A DNA stretch of 64,000 nt from Trichormus variabilis 0441 (lineage in GTDB: Bacteria; Cyanobacteriota; Cyanobacteriia; Cyanobacteriales; Nostocaceae), in NCBI RefSeq assembly GCF_009856605.1, contig NZ_CP047243.1:1-64000 (forward strand), given 5' to 3'. Positions 1 to 7,417 of the stretch are shown piece after piece. A program made the translations under genes and the position numbers. Position 1 is the stretch's first letter. Each line of letters opens with the position of its first letter. The notes under the pieces are model-generated. The model made no database searches. It saw only the letters and a program-made list of their open reading frames with translations, and had not been told where the DNA came from.

Positions 1-774
1 TGTGGCTACTATCGGGTGTCTCTGTATGGTGAAGATTTGGGCGATTGGTCAGAGTTGGGGGTGCTTGGGGTGCTTTCGGGACTGCGGCATGAGTTTTATC
101 GTCCTCGACTGGTTCCGTCGTTAGCTACTCCTATGGTTGCTGCTGATGGAAAGAACGCGACGGCTGATGTTGCAGTTCCACAGCCTGTTGCCGCACAACC
201 CGAATCAAGCGAACTGATTACTCGCCTGGGCAAGTTGGAGGATGAGGAGTTGGCACAAATTCAGGATTGGTGCAAGTCTATCAAAAACCAGATGTTTCCT
301 TCAGTCTCTCAATATGCCGATGGTCGTCTAGAGTTGCATCTGCGGCGGTTCGTTAGTCTCGCCAGTGCTAAGTCGGAGAAGAAGGCTGAGGTTAAGGTGA
401 TTGAGCCGGGGCGTTATGCCGGCGCAGAGGTGATTGAGGCTTTGGGCGAGAAGCTGTTGCCTGATTTTCACCAAGCACTTATACTTTTTTACCCAGCCGG
501 GACACAAATCAAAGTACATCGGGATTCACCAGCTTATGCTTCGGGGGCAGCACAGATTAACGTTATGGGCCGGGCGCGTTTCTCCATCTCCGGTTGTCAG
601 GATACTCGGCGGATGGAGTCTTACTGGCTAGAGGAGGGCGATTGTATTGCTTTTGACAACAAGCAGTCGCATGGGATTGATCGGGTGGTGGGTGATCGGT
701 GGTGTGTGTGTTTCTTCAGGCTCAAGGCTGAGTGTTTGGAGGGTGAGCGGGTTGAGCAGTTGAGTTTGGTTTAG
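1..774 (+). CDS. 2OG-Fe(II) oxygenase-like protein, 5' end outside window
   Basis: The reading frame is open from base 1, so the gene probably begins upstream; the GTG at 16 is only the first internal candidate start. Counting from that GTG, the C-terminal half carries an HxD pair (H168, D170), a distal H219 and basic residues R223 and R228 just before a hydrophobic strand. This is the layout of the double-stranded beta-helix of AlkB-like 2-oxoglutarate/Fe(II) dioxygenases. The first ~65 residues are low in recognisable features. Family fold is well supported; the substrate (nucleic acid or protein) cannot be told. A copy of the last ~47 codons lies at 1959-2100. Confidence 0.7.
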   Translation, partial: CGYYRVSLYGEDLGDWSELGVLGVLSGLRHEFYRPRLVPSLATPMVAADGKNATADVAVPQPVAAQPESSELITRLGKLEDEELAQIQDWCKSIKNQMFPSVSQYADGRLELHLRRFVSLASAKSEKKAEVKVIEPGRYAGAEVIEALGEKLLPDFHQALILFYPAGTQIKVHRDSPAYASGAAQINVMGRARFSISGCQDTRRMESYWLEEGDCIAFDNKQSHGIDRVVGDRWCVCFFRLKAECLEGERVEQLSLV

Positions 775-809
775 CTATAATAATTCAAAAGCATAAAGCA
801 GGTTTGATT

Positions 810-1082
810 ATGCAGGCTATCTTTTGGACTGTAGAAGAAGTTGCCCAAAGAGCTAATCAATTTTATGAAAATGGTATTCGCCAAGAGGTTGAGCATGGCG
901 ATAATATTGGCAAGATGATTGTGATTGATGCTGAGACTGGGGAGTATGGAATTGATGAAATTGGTATAGAAGCAGGATTTAAGTTAAAGCAGAAAAACCC
1001 AAATGCTAGATTATTTATGATGCGAATAGGTTATAACGCTGCATTTGGTTTTGGTGGAACTATTGAGCGTATAGCCGAATGA
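810..1082 (+). CDS. small hypothetical protein paired with aspartic-protease-like gene
   Basis: 90 residues from the ATG at 810; a TTG six bases earlier is in frame, but ATG is the simpler choice. It has no signal peptide or membrane segment and I recognise no domain. Its stop overlaps the next start by four bases (ATGA), so the two are translationally coupled. A small acidic protein directly ahead of a retropepsin-like protein is a pairing I have seen in cyanobacterial genomes; whether it is an inhibitor, antitoxin or substrate is unknown. Confidence 0.6.
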   Translation: MQAIFWTVEEVAQRANQFYENGIRQEVEHGDNIGKMIVIDAETGEYGIDEIGIEAGFKLKQKNPNARLFMMRIGYNAAFGFGGTIERIAE

Positions 1083-1459
1083 TTAACGGACGGTTAATTG
1101 CTGGTAGGGCAACAGTTCCAGTAATTTTTCGTTTACCTGGACAACCAGATTTTTCACTAGATTTTGTCATTGATACTGGATTTAATGGCTACATTACCTT
1201 ACCACCACAAGCTGTCAGTGCAATGAACCTTCCCTTACATAGTACTATACCTGCAATATTAGCTGATGGTAGCCAAGTTTTATCATCTATACATTTGGCA
1301 ACGATTGTTTGGGACAATGTAGAAAAAGTAGTTTTCGTTTTGGCTTCTGCTAATAAGCCTTTATTGGGAACTGGAATGATGAATGGATATCATCTAGGCA
1401 TAGATTTTGAGGACAATGGTTTAGTTTCGTTAGAAAAAATACCATCTTCGATGTCATAA
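1079..1459 (+). CDS. clan AA (retropepsin-like) aspartic protease family protein
   Basis: 126 residues. A DTG catalytic-type triplet followed by F-N-G lies near residue 32, after a strand of hydrophobics. A second L-L-G-T-G motif near residue 95 corresponds to the conserved hydrophobic-glycine motif of single-domain retropepsin-like proteins, which act as homodimers. No membrane segment is seen, so it is likely cytoplasmic. It overlaps the upstream small gene by four bases, indicating one operon. Family assignment is fairly secure; target proteins are unknown. Confidence 0.7.
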   Translation: MINGRLIAGRATVPVIFRLPGQPDFSLDFVIDTGFNGYITLPPQAVSAMNLPLHSTIPAILADGSQVLSSIHLATIVWDNVEKVVFVLASANKPLLGTGMMNGYHLGIDFEDNGLVSLEKIPSSMS

Positions 1460-1480
1460 AAGCCAGAAAAAGAGAGAAAA

Positions 1481-1594
1481 TTACCCGGAAAGGTCAAGTA
1501 ATCTATCAGCAGCTTCTGGGTTCTCAACTGCAATGTACATCCATATTTCAATTAAGTCTTCTTCTGCTTTAGCTGTGCGAATTAAACGTCCCAC
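1481..1594 (-). pseudogene. truncated ParE-like toxin remnant
   Basis: Read from GTG 1594 this frame gives 37 residues with a ParE-type start (R-L-I-R-T-A-K-A-E-E-D-L), followed by the usual E-I-W and N-P-x-A-A-D-R-L elements, then a stop. ParE toxins are normally about 90-100 residues, so some 60% is missing, including the C-terminal strand region needed for gyrase poisoning. It overlaps the 3' end of the upstream antitoxin gene by 13 bases, the normal parDE arrangement. No continuation is seen further along the minus strand, so the toxin looks inactivated by truncation. Confidence 0.7.
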
Positions 1595-1881
1595 TTGAGT
1601 TCAGTATCCTTTTGAATTGTTTGACCTAAGCGAGAGCGTGCTTCTTGCTTGATGGCTTCTATATCTGTAAAGCGTCCAGTACCACTTTCCATTCCTTCAT
1701 GCCAAAGACGGCGCAGTTCCTCAATATTTTGCAATTGAAGTAACCGTTTTTGCCTCCATTCGCGCAGTGCCTCACGAATTACCTCACTGCTACTAGCATA
1801 TTCTCCTGACTCAACAGCATCACGAACCAAAACTACCATTTCTGGGGTCAGGGCAACACTGATTTTTTCTACTTTAGACAT
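1582..1881 (-). CDS. ParD-like antitoxin (ribbon-helix-helix)
   Basis: 99 residues. The N-terminal ~45 residues have the ribbon-helix-helix layout of ParD/CopG antitoxins: a short strand (K-I-S-V-A-L-T), then helix 1 and a G-E-Y-A-S-S-S-E-V-I-R-E-A-L helix. The rest is a charged toxin-binding tail. RHH antitoxins dimerise, bind their own promoter and neutralise ParE. Here the partner downstream is only a fragment (1481-1594), so this is an orphan antitoxin, which could still act as a repressor or protect against related toxins. Confidence 0.8.
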   Translation of the reverse strand: MSKVEKISVALTPEMVVLVRDAVESGEYASSSEVIREALREWRQKRLLQLQNIEELRRLWHEGMESGTGRFTDIEAIKQEARSRLGQTIQKDTELKWDV

Positions 1882-1958
1882 AGTAATACATTATTTTTAC
1901 TCTAAAGTAGCAATTTTTCTTACTATTTCTTACTATATGGCACACTGAGATGAACGCA

Positions 1959-2100
1959 GGAGGGCAATTGCATTGCTTTTGACAACAAGCAGCCGCATGG
2001 TATTGAACGGGTGGTGGGTGATAGGTGGTGTGTGTGTTTCTTTAGACTCAAGGGGGAGTGTTTGGAGCAGGAATACGGGAAGCAATTGAGTTTGGTTTAG
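1959..2100 (+). pseudogene. copied C-terminal fragment of the 2OG oxygenase gene
   Basis: This stretch matches bases 633-774 closely and ends with the same L-S-L-V-stop. It contains the distal H and R part of the iron/2OG site but not the HxD half, so it cannot code for an active enzyme. No start codon or upstream frame is present. The divergence is mostly silent or conservative, which suggests the copied gene was functional for some time before or after the duplication. Confidence 0.75.
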
Positions 2101-2180
2101 CCCTTCCGCCAAATTCAAGCGTTCGCTCCCGCCTCTCGCAGAGAGGAAAAGTAAGCGATGACCTACGCTACACCGAAAGA

Positions 2181-2212
2181 GCGATGGCGTAACGCAAGAG
2201 CGTAGCTGATCG
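2181..2212. repeat. dispersed GCGATGGCG...GCGTAGCTGATCG repeat, copy 1
   Basis: A 32-bp stretch that starts GCGATGGCG and ends GCGTAGCTGATCG; a closely similar stretch occurs at 15359-15390. Such short GC-rich dispersed repeats are common between genes in Nostoc genomes. No coding role seen. Confidence 0.5.
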
Positions 2213-2217
2213 TCAGC

Positions 2218-2250
2218 AACCCTAATTTTTTTAGAGGAAAAATTAGGGTT
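2218..2250. promoter_or_regulatory. perfect 13-bp stem hairpin upstream of nucA
   Basis: AACCCTAATTTTT (2218-2230) pairs perfectly with AAAAATTAGGGTT (2238-2250) across a 7-base loop. It lies 104 bases before the nucA ATG and just after the oxygenase fragment. It could terminate transcription entering from the left, or shape the nucA leader. There is no strong T-run after the stem, so a terminator role is only moderately likely. Confidence 0.55.
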
Positions 2251-2353
2251 GATCGGGCAGGAGACTTGAAAATTTGAAGCCTAGCTGAGTGAAAGTCAGG
2301 AAATACAATCACAAGTGTTGAAGTGAAATAAATCTCTAAAGGTGCGTCAATTT

Positions 2354-3178
2354 ATGGGAATTTGTGGAAAATTGGGTGTAGCGGCGTTGGTGGCGTTGAT
2401 TGTCGGGTGTTCGCCTGTCCAATCCCAAGTGCCACCATTAACTGAACTTTCCCCATCAATCAGCGTGCATTTACTGCTGGGAAATCCCAGTGGTGCAACG
2501 CCAACAAAGCTTACACCTGATAATTACCTGATGGTCAAAAATCAATATGCACTCTCCTACAACAACAGCAAGGGAACTGCTAACTGGGTAGCTTGGCAGC
2601 TTAACTCCTCATGGCTAGGGAACGCAGAGCGTCAAGATAACTTCCGCCCAGACAAAACATTGCCTGCGGGTTGGGTGCGAGTGACTCCTTCTATGTACTC
2701 TGGGAGTGGTTATGACCGGGGGCATATTGCACCTTCAGCAGACCGCACCAAGACAACAGAAGATAATGCGGCTACTTTCCTGATGACAAACATGATGCCC
2801 CAAACACCCGATAACAATAGAAATACGTGGGGAAATTTAGAAGATTATTGTCGAGAATTAGTCAGTCAGGGTAAAGAGCTTTACATTGTTGCCGGGCCTA
2901 ATGGTAGTCTTGGCAAACCCCTCAAAGGTAAGGTGACAGTTCCCAAATCCACTTGGAAGATTGTTGTCGTACTAGATAGCCCAGGCTCAGGGCTTGAAGG
3001 TATTACTGCTAATACTCGCGTTATCGCAGTAAATATTCCCAACGACCCAGAATTAAATAATGACTGGAGGGCTTATAAAGTCAGTGTTGATGAATTAGAA
3101 AGTTTGACGGGTTATGATTTTTTGTCTAATGTTTCCCCCAATATTCAAACAAGTATTGAGAGTAAAGTTGATAATTAG
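2354..3178 (+). CDS. nucA: NucA, secreted non-specific DNA/RNA endonuclease
   Basis: 274 residues from ATG 2354, the length I recall for Anabaena PCC 7120 NucA; AAAGG at 2337-2341 sits upstream, whereas the in-frame GTG at 2342 would abut it. Numbering agrees with the published active site as I remember it: R93, the D121-R-G-H124 motif (H124 general base), N155 and E163 (metal-binding region). A hydrophobic N-terminal segment ends in a lipobox-like V-G-C at residue 19, so the enzyme is exported and perhaps lipid-anchored. It is a beta-beta-alpha metal nuclease that cuts single- and double-stranded DNA and RNA. It is convergent with its inhibitor gene, 8 bases away. Confidence 0.96.
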   Translation: MGICGKLGVAALVALIVGCSPVQSQVPPLTELSPSISVHLLLGNPSGATPTKLTPDNYLMVKNQYALSYNNSKGTANWVAWQLNSSWLGNAERQDNFRPDKTLPAGWVRVTPSMYSGSGYDRGHIAPSADRTKTTEDNAATFLMTNMMPQTPDNNRNTWGNLEDYCRELVSQGKELYIVAGPNGSLGKPLKGKVTVPKSTWKIVVVLDSPGSGLEGITANTRVIAVNIPNDPELNNDWRAYKVSVDELESLTGYDFLSNVSPNIQTSIESKVDN

Positions 3179-3186
3179 TAAATAGG

Positions 3187-3594
3187 TCAAGTTTCCACAA
3201 CTTTAGTAGAAATACCAGCTAAATTTCCTGCTGGAGTTTCACCAATAACATAAACATCAAGTTCTACCTCACCCAGTCGATACACCTGCGGGTTTTTTAA
3301 GTTCGATTTTATTACCTCTAGCAGTTTTTGAAATTTAGCAACTACAGCATTTTCTTCATCCTCATACCAGTCTTGGGGAGTAGTGGCTCTGCTAAAAAAG
3401 CTGTCAATGTCTACCACTTTAAAAGGCGCATCTTGTCCGTGACCTGTTTGCTGCAAAACTATTTCATGTGTAACAGGAGGTGCAGATCCTTCCCACAAAA
3501 AAACCTCAAATGGGTATTCAGACTCACTCATAAATAACAAGCCATCGGATGCCTGTTTTAGCTGTTCTAAAATTTCTGAGTTGGTTTTGACCAT
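3187..3594 (-). CDS. nuiA: NuiA, intracellular inhibitor of NucA
   Basis: 135 residues, a soluble acidic protein without signal peptide. Length and sequence match the NuiA family (nuclease A inhibitor-like) as I remember it from Anabaena PCC 7120, including the C-terminal segment around the T-x-V-V-E-T end that inserts into the NucA active site. It binds NucA very tightly and protects the cell's own nucleic acids before export. It lies convergent to nucA, so the two are not co-transcribed; independent promoters would keep inhibitor present even when nuclease is off. Confidence 0.95.
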   Translation of the reverse strand: MVKTNSEILEQLKQASDGLLFMSESEYPFEVFLWEGSAPPVTHEIVLQQTGHGQDAPFKVVDIDSFFSRATTPQDWYEDEENAVVAKFQKLLEVIKSNLKNPQVYRLGEVELDVYVIGETPAGNLAGISTKVVET

Positions 3595-3755
3595 AAACCA
3601 TAAGAGAGTTATTCAATCAAGTATAAAGTGTATTGCTTCTTTATCTGCATTTTGGTCAGACACCAGAATTTTTATTTAGACTTAATTATTTCTAACGGTA
3701 CAAGACAAATAATTTAAAATAGTGCAATTTAAAAGTGGTGTAAATATCGGAAATT

Positions 3756-4160
3756 ATGGACGCTGCTAAACGCCTCGCTACTCTAAATCGCATCCGTCAA
3801 CTCAGTCGTTTGATGGATACATCAATACGCATTCCTTTAACAAGTTTTCGTATTGGAATAGACCCAATTATTGGTTTAATTCCAGGTGGTGGTGATTTAA
3901 TCAGTACAGCGTTTTCAGCTTACATTATATTTTTAGCTACCCGCTTTGGTATATCACGCCAAGATTTATCCAAAATGATTTTTAATGTGGGTTTAGAAAC
4001 AGTCGTTGGGGCTGTGCCTTTAGTAGGAGATTTGTTTGACGCTTTCTACAAATCTAATATTCGCAATTTAGCAATTTTAGAGAAACACTTGACAGTGGTT
4101 GAACCAGAACTTCAAGAAGTATCTGATGAACTTTACAAAAAACAAGTTAGTCAAGTTTAA
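3756..4160 (+). CDS. DUF4112 membrane protein
   Basis: 134 residues. Residues ~25-50 contain the family hallmark: a basic R-I-P-x-T-x-F-R-I-G-x-D-P-I-I-G-L-I-P-G-G-G-D sequence, followed by a hydrophobic segment. A second G-A-V-P-L-V-G-D-L-F-D-A-F-Y-K-S-N repeat lies near residue 90. This is the DUF4112 family, small integral membrane proteins of unknown function. The gene is separate from nuiA (divergent, 160 bases apart) and is followed 8 bases on by a small gene, which may share its transcript. Confidence 0.85.
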   Translation: MDAAKRLATLNRIRQLSRLMDTSIRIPLTSFRIGIDPIIGLIPGGGDLISTAFSAYIIFLATRFGISRQDLSKMIFNVGLETVVGAVPLVGDLFDAFYKSNIRNLAILEKHLTVVEPELQEVSDELYKKQVSQV

Positions 4161-4168
4161 GTGCATCG

Positions 4169-4369
4169 ATGAACAACACAACAAAGAACACGCTCAGTTC
4201 TGAGATGAGTGATGAAGATTGGTTTAACTTAGGAAAATCTGATGCTTGGGCGGGAAAACCCAAAACGCCACCAGAACAAGATGCTCAAGCAGCAAGTATG
4301 TATGATTTAGGTTACAGCGAGGGAGAGATTAAACATCCACCTACTGCAACTCCCAAGGCACAACAGTAG
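4169..4369 (+). CDS. small soluble hypothetical protein
   Basis: 66 residues, hydrophilic, with a central W-x-x-G-K-S-D-A-W-A-G-K-P and a Y-D-L-G-Y-S-E-G-E-I element. This resembles the short G/Y-rich repeats of ribosome-modulation-factor-like small proteins, but I cannot assign it. It starts 8 bases after the DUF4112 stop and is probably in the same operon. Confidence 0.55.
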   Translation: MNNTTKNTLSSEMSDEDWFNLGKSDAWAGKPKTPPEQDAQAASMYDLGYSEGEIKHPPTATPKAQQ

Positions 4370-4387
4370 TTAGAAATTGCCATTGCT

Positions 4388-4735
4388 CTACACGCTATCA
4401 TCCATCCAGCTGCACTCAGGGCAGTCCCAATGCACCCGCGCCGTGTAATCTCGGTCAAACTCACAGCCGCATTGGGGACACTTACCAGTAAATAAAGGAT
4501 GGGTATCTAGCAGTTCTAGCTGTTGCTCTGGTGTCCAGCGTTGCCGGGGCTGTAAAATCAACTCGCCATTGTAATAGGTTGCCCCTTCTGGTTGCCATAG
4601 TTCCTCTACTTGGGCGTTGGGGTCTTCTCTGAAGTCGAGGCAGCTATCACCGTCTACCCCATCTGGATGTACGGCACAGATGATGTGGGGATTGTGAGAG
4701 TAAAGGAGGCAGCGATCGCACTCTGGGATTTTCAT
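4388..4735 (-). CDS. zinc-ribbon hypothetical protein
   Basis: 115 residues. The N-terminus has C6-x2-C9 plus C20 and C32, and the C-terminus has a clear C-P-Q-C-G-C ... C-P-E-C pair near residues 86-107, so two metal-binding knuckles are likely. No catalytic motif is seen. Proteins of this type are widespread and unannotated in cyanobacteria; nucleic-acid or protein binding is possible. Confidence 0.55.
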   Translation of the reverse strand: MKIPECDRCLLYSHNPHIICAVHPDGVDGDSCLDFREDPNAQVEELWQPEGATYYNGELILQPRQRWTPEQQLELLDTHPLFTGKCPQCGCEFDRDYTARVHWDCPECSWMDDSV

Positions 4736-4764
4736 AACATCCGTTTAGTTCTTCCTGATAAGCT

Positions 4765-5178
4765 TTAAATTCCTGACTCTTCAAGAACTTGCTGGACGCA
4801 TTTAGCAGTGTTAGGAGAAGCCCCCCATGACTTCAGAACATTAACCAAGTTAGAACCAACAGTTACCGCTTTATCTAAGCTGTCACCCTTAAGTTTTATT
4901 GCCACAGGAGTAGCCCCGTCAGTATTCCACCAATAAGCAGCCCCATAATTACCGATTCTGACAACGTTGTTTATCTCTCCAGGCTTTCCTTCAGCGCGAA
5001 ACTTTTTATTTAAGCTGGTGCGTATAGGATGTTTAACAGGTACAAGAGCTTCTTCTAAACTAAGACATTTACTACCTTGTGCCTGGACTGGCAGGACATT
5101 AAAGTTTGGTACAACAGCAACAGTATTAAATACCGTTAGGCTTGCAACAGCTAGGATGAAACGAAAATCTCTCATCAC
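4765..5178 (-). CDS. exported hypothetical protein
   Basis: 137 residues. A positively charged start, a hydrophobic stretch (residues ~6-25) and a V-Q-A-Q-G cleavage-type site near residue 33 indicate a Sec signal peptide. The mature part has two cysteines (one near each end) that could form a disulfide, and no recognised domain. An in-frame second ATG directly follows the first. Likely periplasmic or secreted. Confidence 0.6.
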   Translation of the reverse strand: MMRDFRFILAVASLTVFNTVAVVPNFNVLPVQAQGSKCLSLEEALVPVKHPIRTSLNKKFRAEGKPGEINNVVRIGNYGAAYWWNTDGATPVAIKLKGDSLDKAVTVGSNLVNVLKSWGASPNTAKCVQQVLEESGI

Positions 5179-5402
5179 AAGTCAAAATTCTCCGTAAAAT
5201 ATATCAACATTGCAAGCATTATCTCTTCAAAAGCACCCAAGCTAGGCGATTGCTGCTTCCTCTCTTGTATTTTATAGCTACTTTCTAACTCGAAGAGCGC
5301 ATTTCTTGCTGACGCATGGGCATAGCGTCAATTTGCTCAAACCCTCAAGAGCATAGACGGTAGCGTTGTTTTGGTGTTTATCCTCTAAGAATTTTGCAGC
5401 CA

Positions 5403-5841
5403 CTAACTTTGTGCCAGTTGTTCTACGAGTTGCAGTATATGTTTCTCAATTTGCCCAAGGGCATCTGTAGCCGAGGTTTTATCAATATCATGAACTAGCC
5501 AGTATTCAATCGCATCTGCCCAGTGGGGAAAGCGTTCATTCATCAGTGGTCTGTGTTCTAATTCATCTAGGGCAATAACTCTAGTAGCTGAGTGAAAATC
5601 CTGCTCACTGGCTGACAGTGGAAACCGTTCATCAACCGGGAGGTTCACCAAACGCACTGCTAAAGCCTCAGCCACATACCTAGATAATTGCCCCCACATT
5701 GTTAATACCGCGCTCAAGTGCTAAACCTCTAGAGTCAGCCTGCCAATCTAACCCCTGTTTGGTAGCCAACCAATTAAATAAGTTTTCGGCAAAGCGGCTG
5801 CGGTAATAGTTGCCTGTACACAAGAACAAGATTTTATTCAT
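5403..5841 (-). pseudogene. frameshifted low-molecular-weight protein tyrosine phosphatase
   Basis: From ATG 5841 the frame starts M-N-K-I-L-F-L-C-T-G-N-Y-Y-R-S-R, i.e. the CX5R phosphatase loop, and runs to about N-N-V-G-A-I near 5697. A stop follows. The rest of the family sequence continues in another frame to 5403, including an R-F-P-L element and the H-R-P-L-x-x-x-x-F-P-x-W and H-D-x-D regions. The total, 439 bases, is one base more than a multiple of three, so a single inserted T (in GCAATTATC) explains it. It is either a recent pseudogene or a sequencing error. An intact protein would be ~145 residues, the normal LMW-PTP/ArsC-like size. Confidence 0.75.
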
Positions 5842-5931
5842 TCATTTGACCAAATAAGCCTACGGGCTTTGTACTGGTAAATGGGGTAATTTGCAAGATA
5901 TCTAGGCTACTTTTCACATGGTTGCGATTGG

Positions 5932-5946
5932 GGTTTCCTCTAAGAA
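5932..5946 (-). repeat. TTCTTAGAGGAAACC dispersed repeat, inverted copy
   Basis: On the minus strand this reads TTCTTAGAGGAAACC, identical to the core of the repeats at 6973-6993 and 7076-7096. It lies between two minus-strand genes, next to a HIP1 site. Confidence 0.45.
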
Positions 5947-5968
5947 CGGGAGGGGCGATCGCTTAGTC

Positions 5969-6640
5969 TTAAAATTTAAACAACCCTAAAAACTCCTCAA
6001 CAACCCCGTTAGGATTTTCAAAACATTCCTGTGCGCTAAATCGACTGGTTCTAATACCCTCTCTATCAAATAACCTGTCTCGCTTGTAATCAGCTAATGG
6101 GTTTTGATGGTATGTGATGCCGTCAACTTCTAAAATCCTGACTTTACCTTGATGAAAAACTAAAAAATCAACTTCTCTAGTTTCATACTGTTTTGAGTGA
6201 TTATGTAATCGACAGCCAGTATTCACAAAAAACAGTACCCCTTTTGTTTGCAAAGCTTCTGCGATCGCAGCTTCAGCCGGGGAGCGTAAACGTAAACCAT
6301 ACCAATCTTTTGGGTAAACTTCAGCCTGAGTTCTAACTAAAGCCTCAGATTCTTGGGCTTGATTGTGTGCCTCAATTAACGCCTTAGCCCATACTCGATC
6401 TACAGTCATTTCCCAAAGATGCTCAGTGCGGGGGCCACCGGGTTGCCCAAGGTGAGCTATAGTTCCATGCTCAAACCTGTAAACACCACTGCCCTTAACA
6501 TTGACTTCGCTAGTTAACTTCTGACTAGTCCAGTTTTCACGAGGAAACATTATTTTTAGCACTTTTAACAGTCTTGTAGTTTTCATCTCTGCTGACTGTT
6601 GGGTACTAAGTGCAGTGTTGTTGGTTTGAAGCTGAGGCAT
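5969..6640 (-). CDS. PDDEXK-type nuclease (DUF559/Vsr-like)
   Basis: 223 residues. The C-terminal half has the order expected for DUF559/very-short-patch-repair-like nucleases: E123 in an A-E-A-A-I-A-E-A-L helix, D158 in E-V-D-F-L-V, the E171-V-D-G pair with H178, then D-Y-K-R-D-R-L and a G-I-R-T-x-R strand. These residues would bind the metal. The N-terminal ~110 residues contain no recognised domain and may recognise DNA. No methyltransferase lies next to it, so it is not an obvious restriction pair. It may be a solitary repair or homing-type nuclease. Confidence 0.65.
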   Translation of the reverse strand: MPQLQTNNTALSTQQSAEMKTTRLLKVLKIMFPRENWTSQKLTSEVNVKGSGVYRFEHGTIAHLGQPGGPRTEHLWEMTVDRVWAKALIEAHNQAQESEALVRTQAEVYPKDWYGLRLRSPAEAAIAEALQTKGVLFFVNTGCRLHNHSKQYETREVDFLVFHQGKVRILEVDGITYHQNPLADYKRDRLFDREGIRTSRFSAQECFENPNGVVEEFLGLFKF

Positions 6641-6972
6641 AAAGGTTATTAATAAGTATCGCTGTTGTAATTATTCCCACAATCCAATACTGATAAGTAG
6701 TTCCTTAACCTAGTTTTGGTGGAAGGGGAGCGATCGCTACAAAGTAGGTGAATACGCAATCGCAGATTTACTATGTATTTTCTAGTATATTACTAGCCAG
6801 TTGTAGAGAAGCGATGACCGAGTGCTGTGAGTTGATTGCTGAGTCTACAGCGTTGGGTCAACAACTGGCGATTTGTGACTGTTGCGTTCTGTATCTCATT
6901 TAAACGGCAATTCAGAGAGTTGTAATGCCAAATTGCCAAAACCTTTGAACATGGCACTGTAACTTCAACTTT

Positions 6973-6993
6973 TTCTTAGAGGAAACCTAAGCG
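6973..6993 (+). repeat. 21-bp direct repeat, copy 1
   Basis: Starts TTCTTAGAGGAAACC and ends AAGCG; 20 of 21 bases match the copy at 7076-7096. Part of a dispersed family with an inverted core copy at 5932-5946. Confidence 0.6.
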
Positions 6994-7075
6994 ATCGCCT
7001 ATGGTGGGGCGTAGCCCATCGCAAATCAGAGACAGATGTGATGCTGCTCTGCTACGTCCCTTCATCGCTCCCTCA

Positions 7076-7096
7076 TTCTTAGAGGAAACCCAAGCG
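7076..7096 (+). repeat. 21-bp direct repeat, copy 2
   Basis: Second copy, 103 bases after the first, one mismatch (C for T after AAACC). It lies just beyond the stop of the YciI gene on the opposite strand. Confidence 0.6.
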
Positions 7097-7108
7097 TAAG
7101 TGATAGCT

Positions 7109-7417
7109 TTACCTCTCAAAACGCTCATATCCAATGTGAACCTGCCACTCCACAACTCTAGCAGAGTCAGCCAACATTCCATCCCGTACACGGGGGCTGG
7201 TGTTAACAATGGCTTGAGCCGCTTCTAAATTGTCCGCCTGAATTACCCAAAGCCCAGTTCCATCATGGGGAAAAAACGGCCCGCAGCACAGTAGTGTTCC
7301 TTTCTCCTGCTGCTCACGAAACCAAGCCAGTTGGTCTTGGTCATGTTCTGGGTGAGCTTTTTTATACTCGTAATACTCTGGAACAGTTGCTACAACAACG
7401 GCAAACAGTTTAGACAT
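7109..7417 (-). CDS. YciI-like family protein
   Basis: 102 residues with the ferredoxin-like YCII domain: an N-terminal strand (L-F-A-V-V-V-A-T-V), an R/H-x-x-H-x-x-x-L-x-x-x-x-x-x-G helix region and a C-C-G-P-F-x-x-x-x-G-x-x-x-V strand with the family's G-P-F. The later segment has the A-x-x-I-V-x-x-x-P pattern. H25 in H-D-Q-D-Q-L is the usual putative active-site His. Members are small cytoplasmic proteins, some acting as dehydrochlorinases; the role here is unknown. It appears to be a single-gene unit. Confidence 0.8.
   Translation of the reverse strand: MSKLFAVVVATVPEYYEYKKAHPEHDQDQLAWFREQQEKGTLLCCGPFFPHDGTGLWVIQADNLEAAQAIVNTSPRVRDGMLADSARVVEWQVHIGYERFER

Larger units (their letters stand above)
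6641..7108. other. 468-bp intergenic stretch, no convincing gene
   Basis: It contains HIP1 octamers and two near-identical 21-bp direct repeats (6973-6993 and 7076-7096). A 29-codon open frame at 6814-6903 (+) starts MTECC, but has no clear ribosome site or family resemblance. It separates two minus-strand genes. Confidence 0.5.

Noticed and set aside
2342..2353. GTG 2342 as nucA start
   Set aside because: The AAAGG site directly touches it; ATG 2354 gives the 274-residue protein with matching catalytic numbering.
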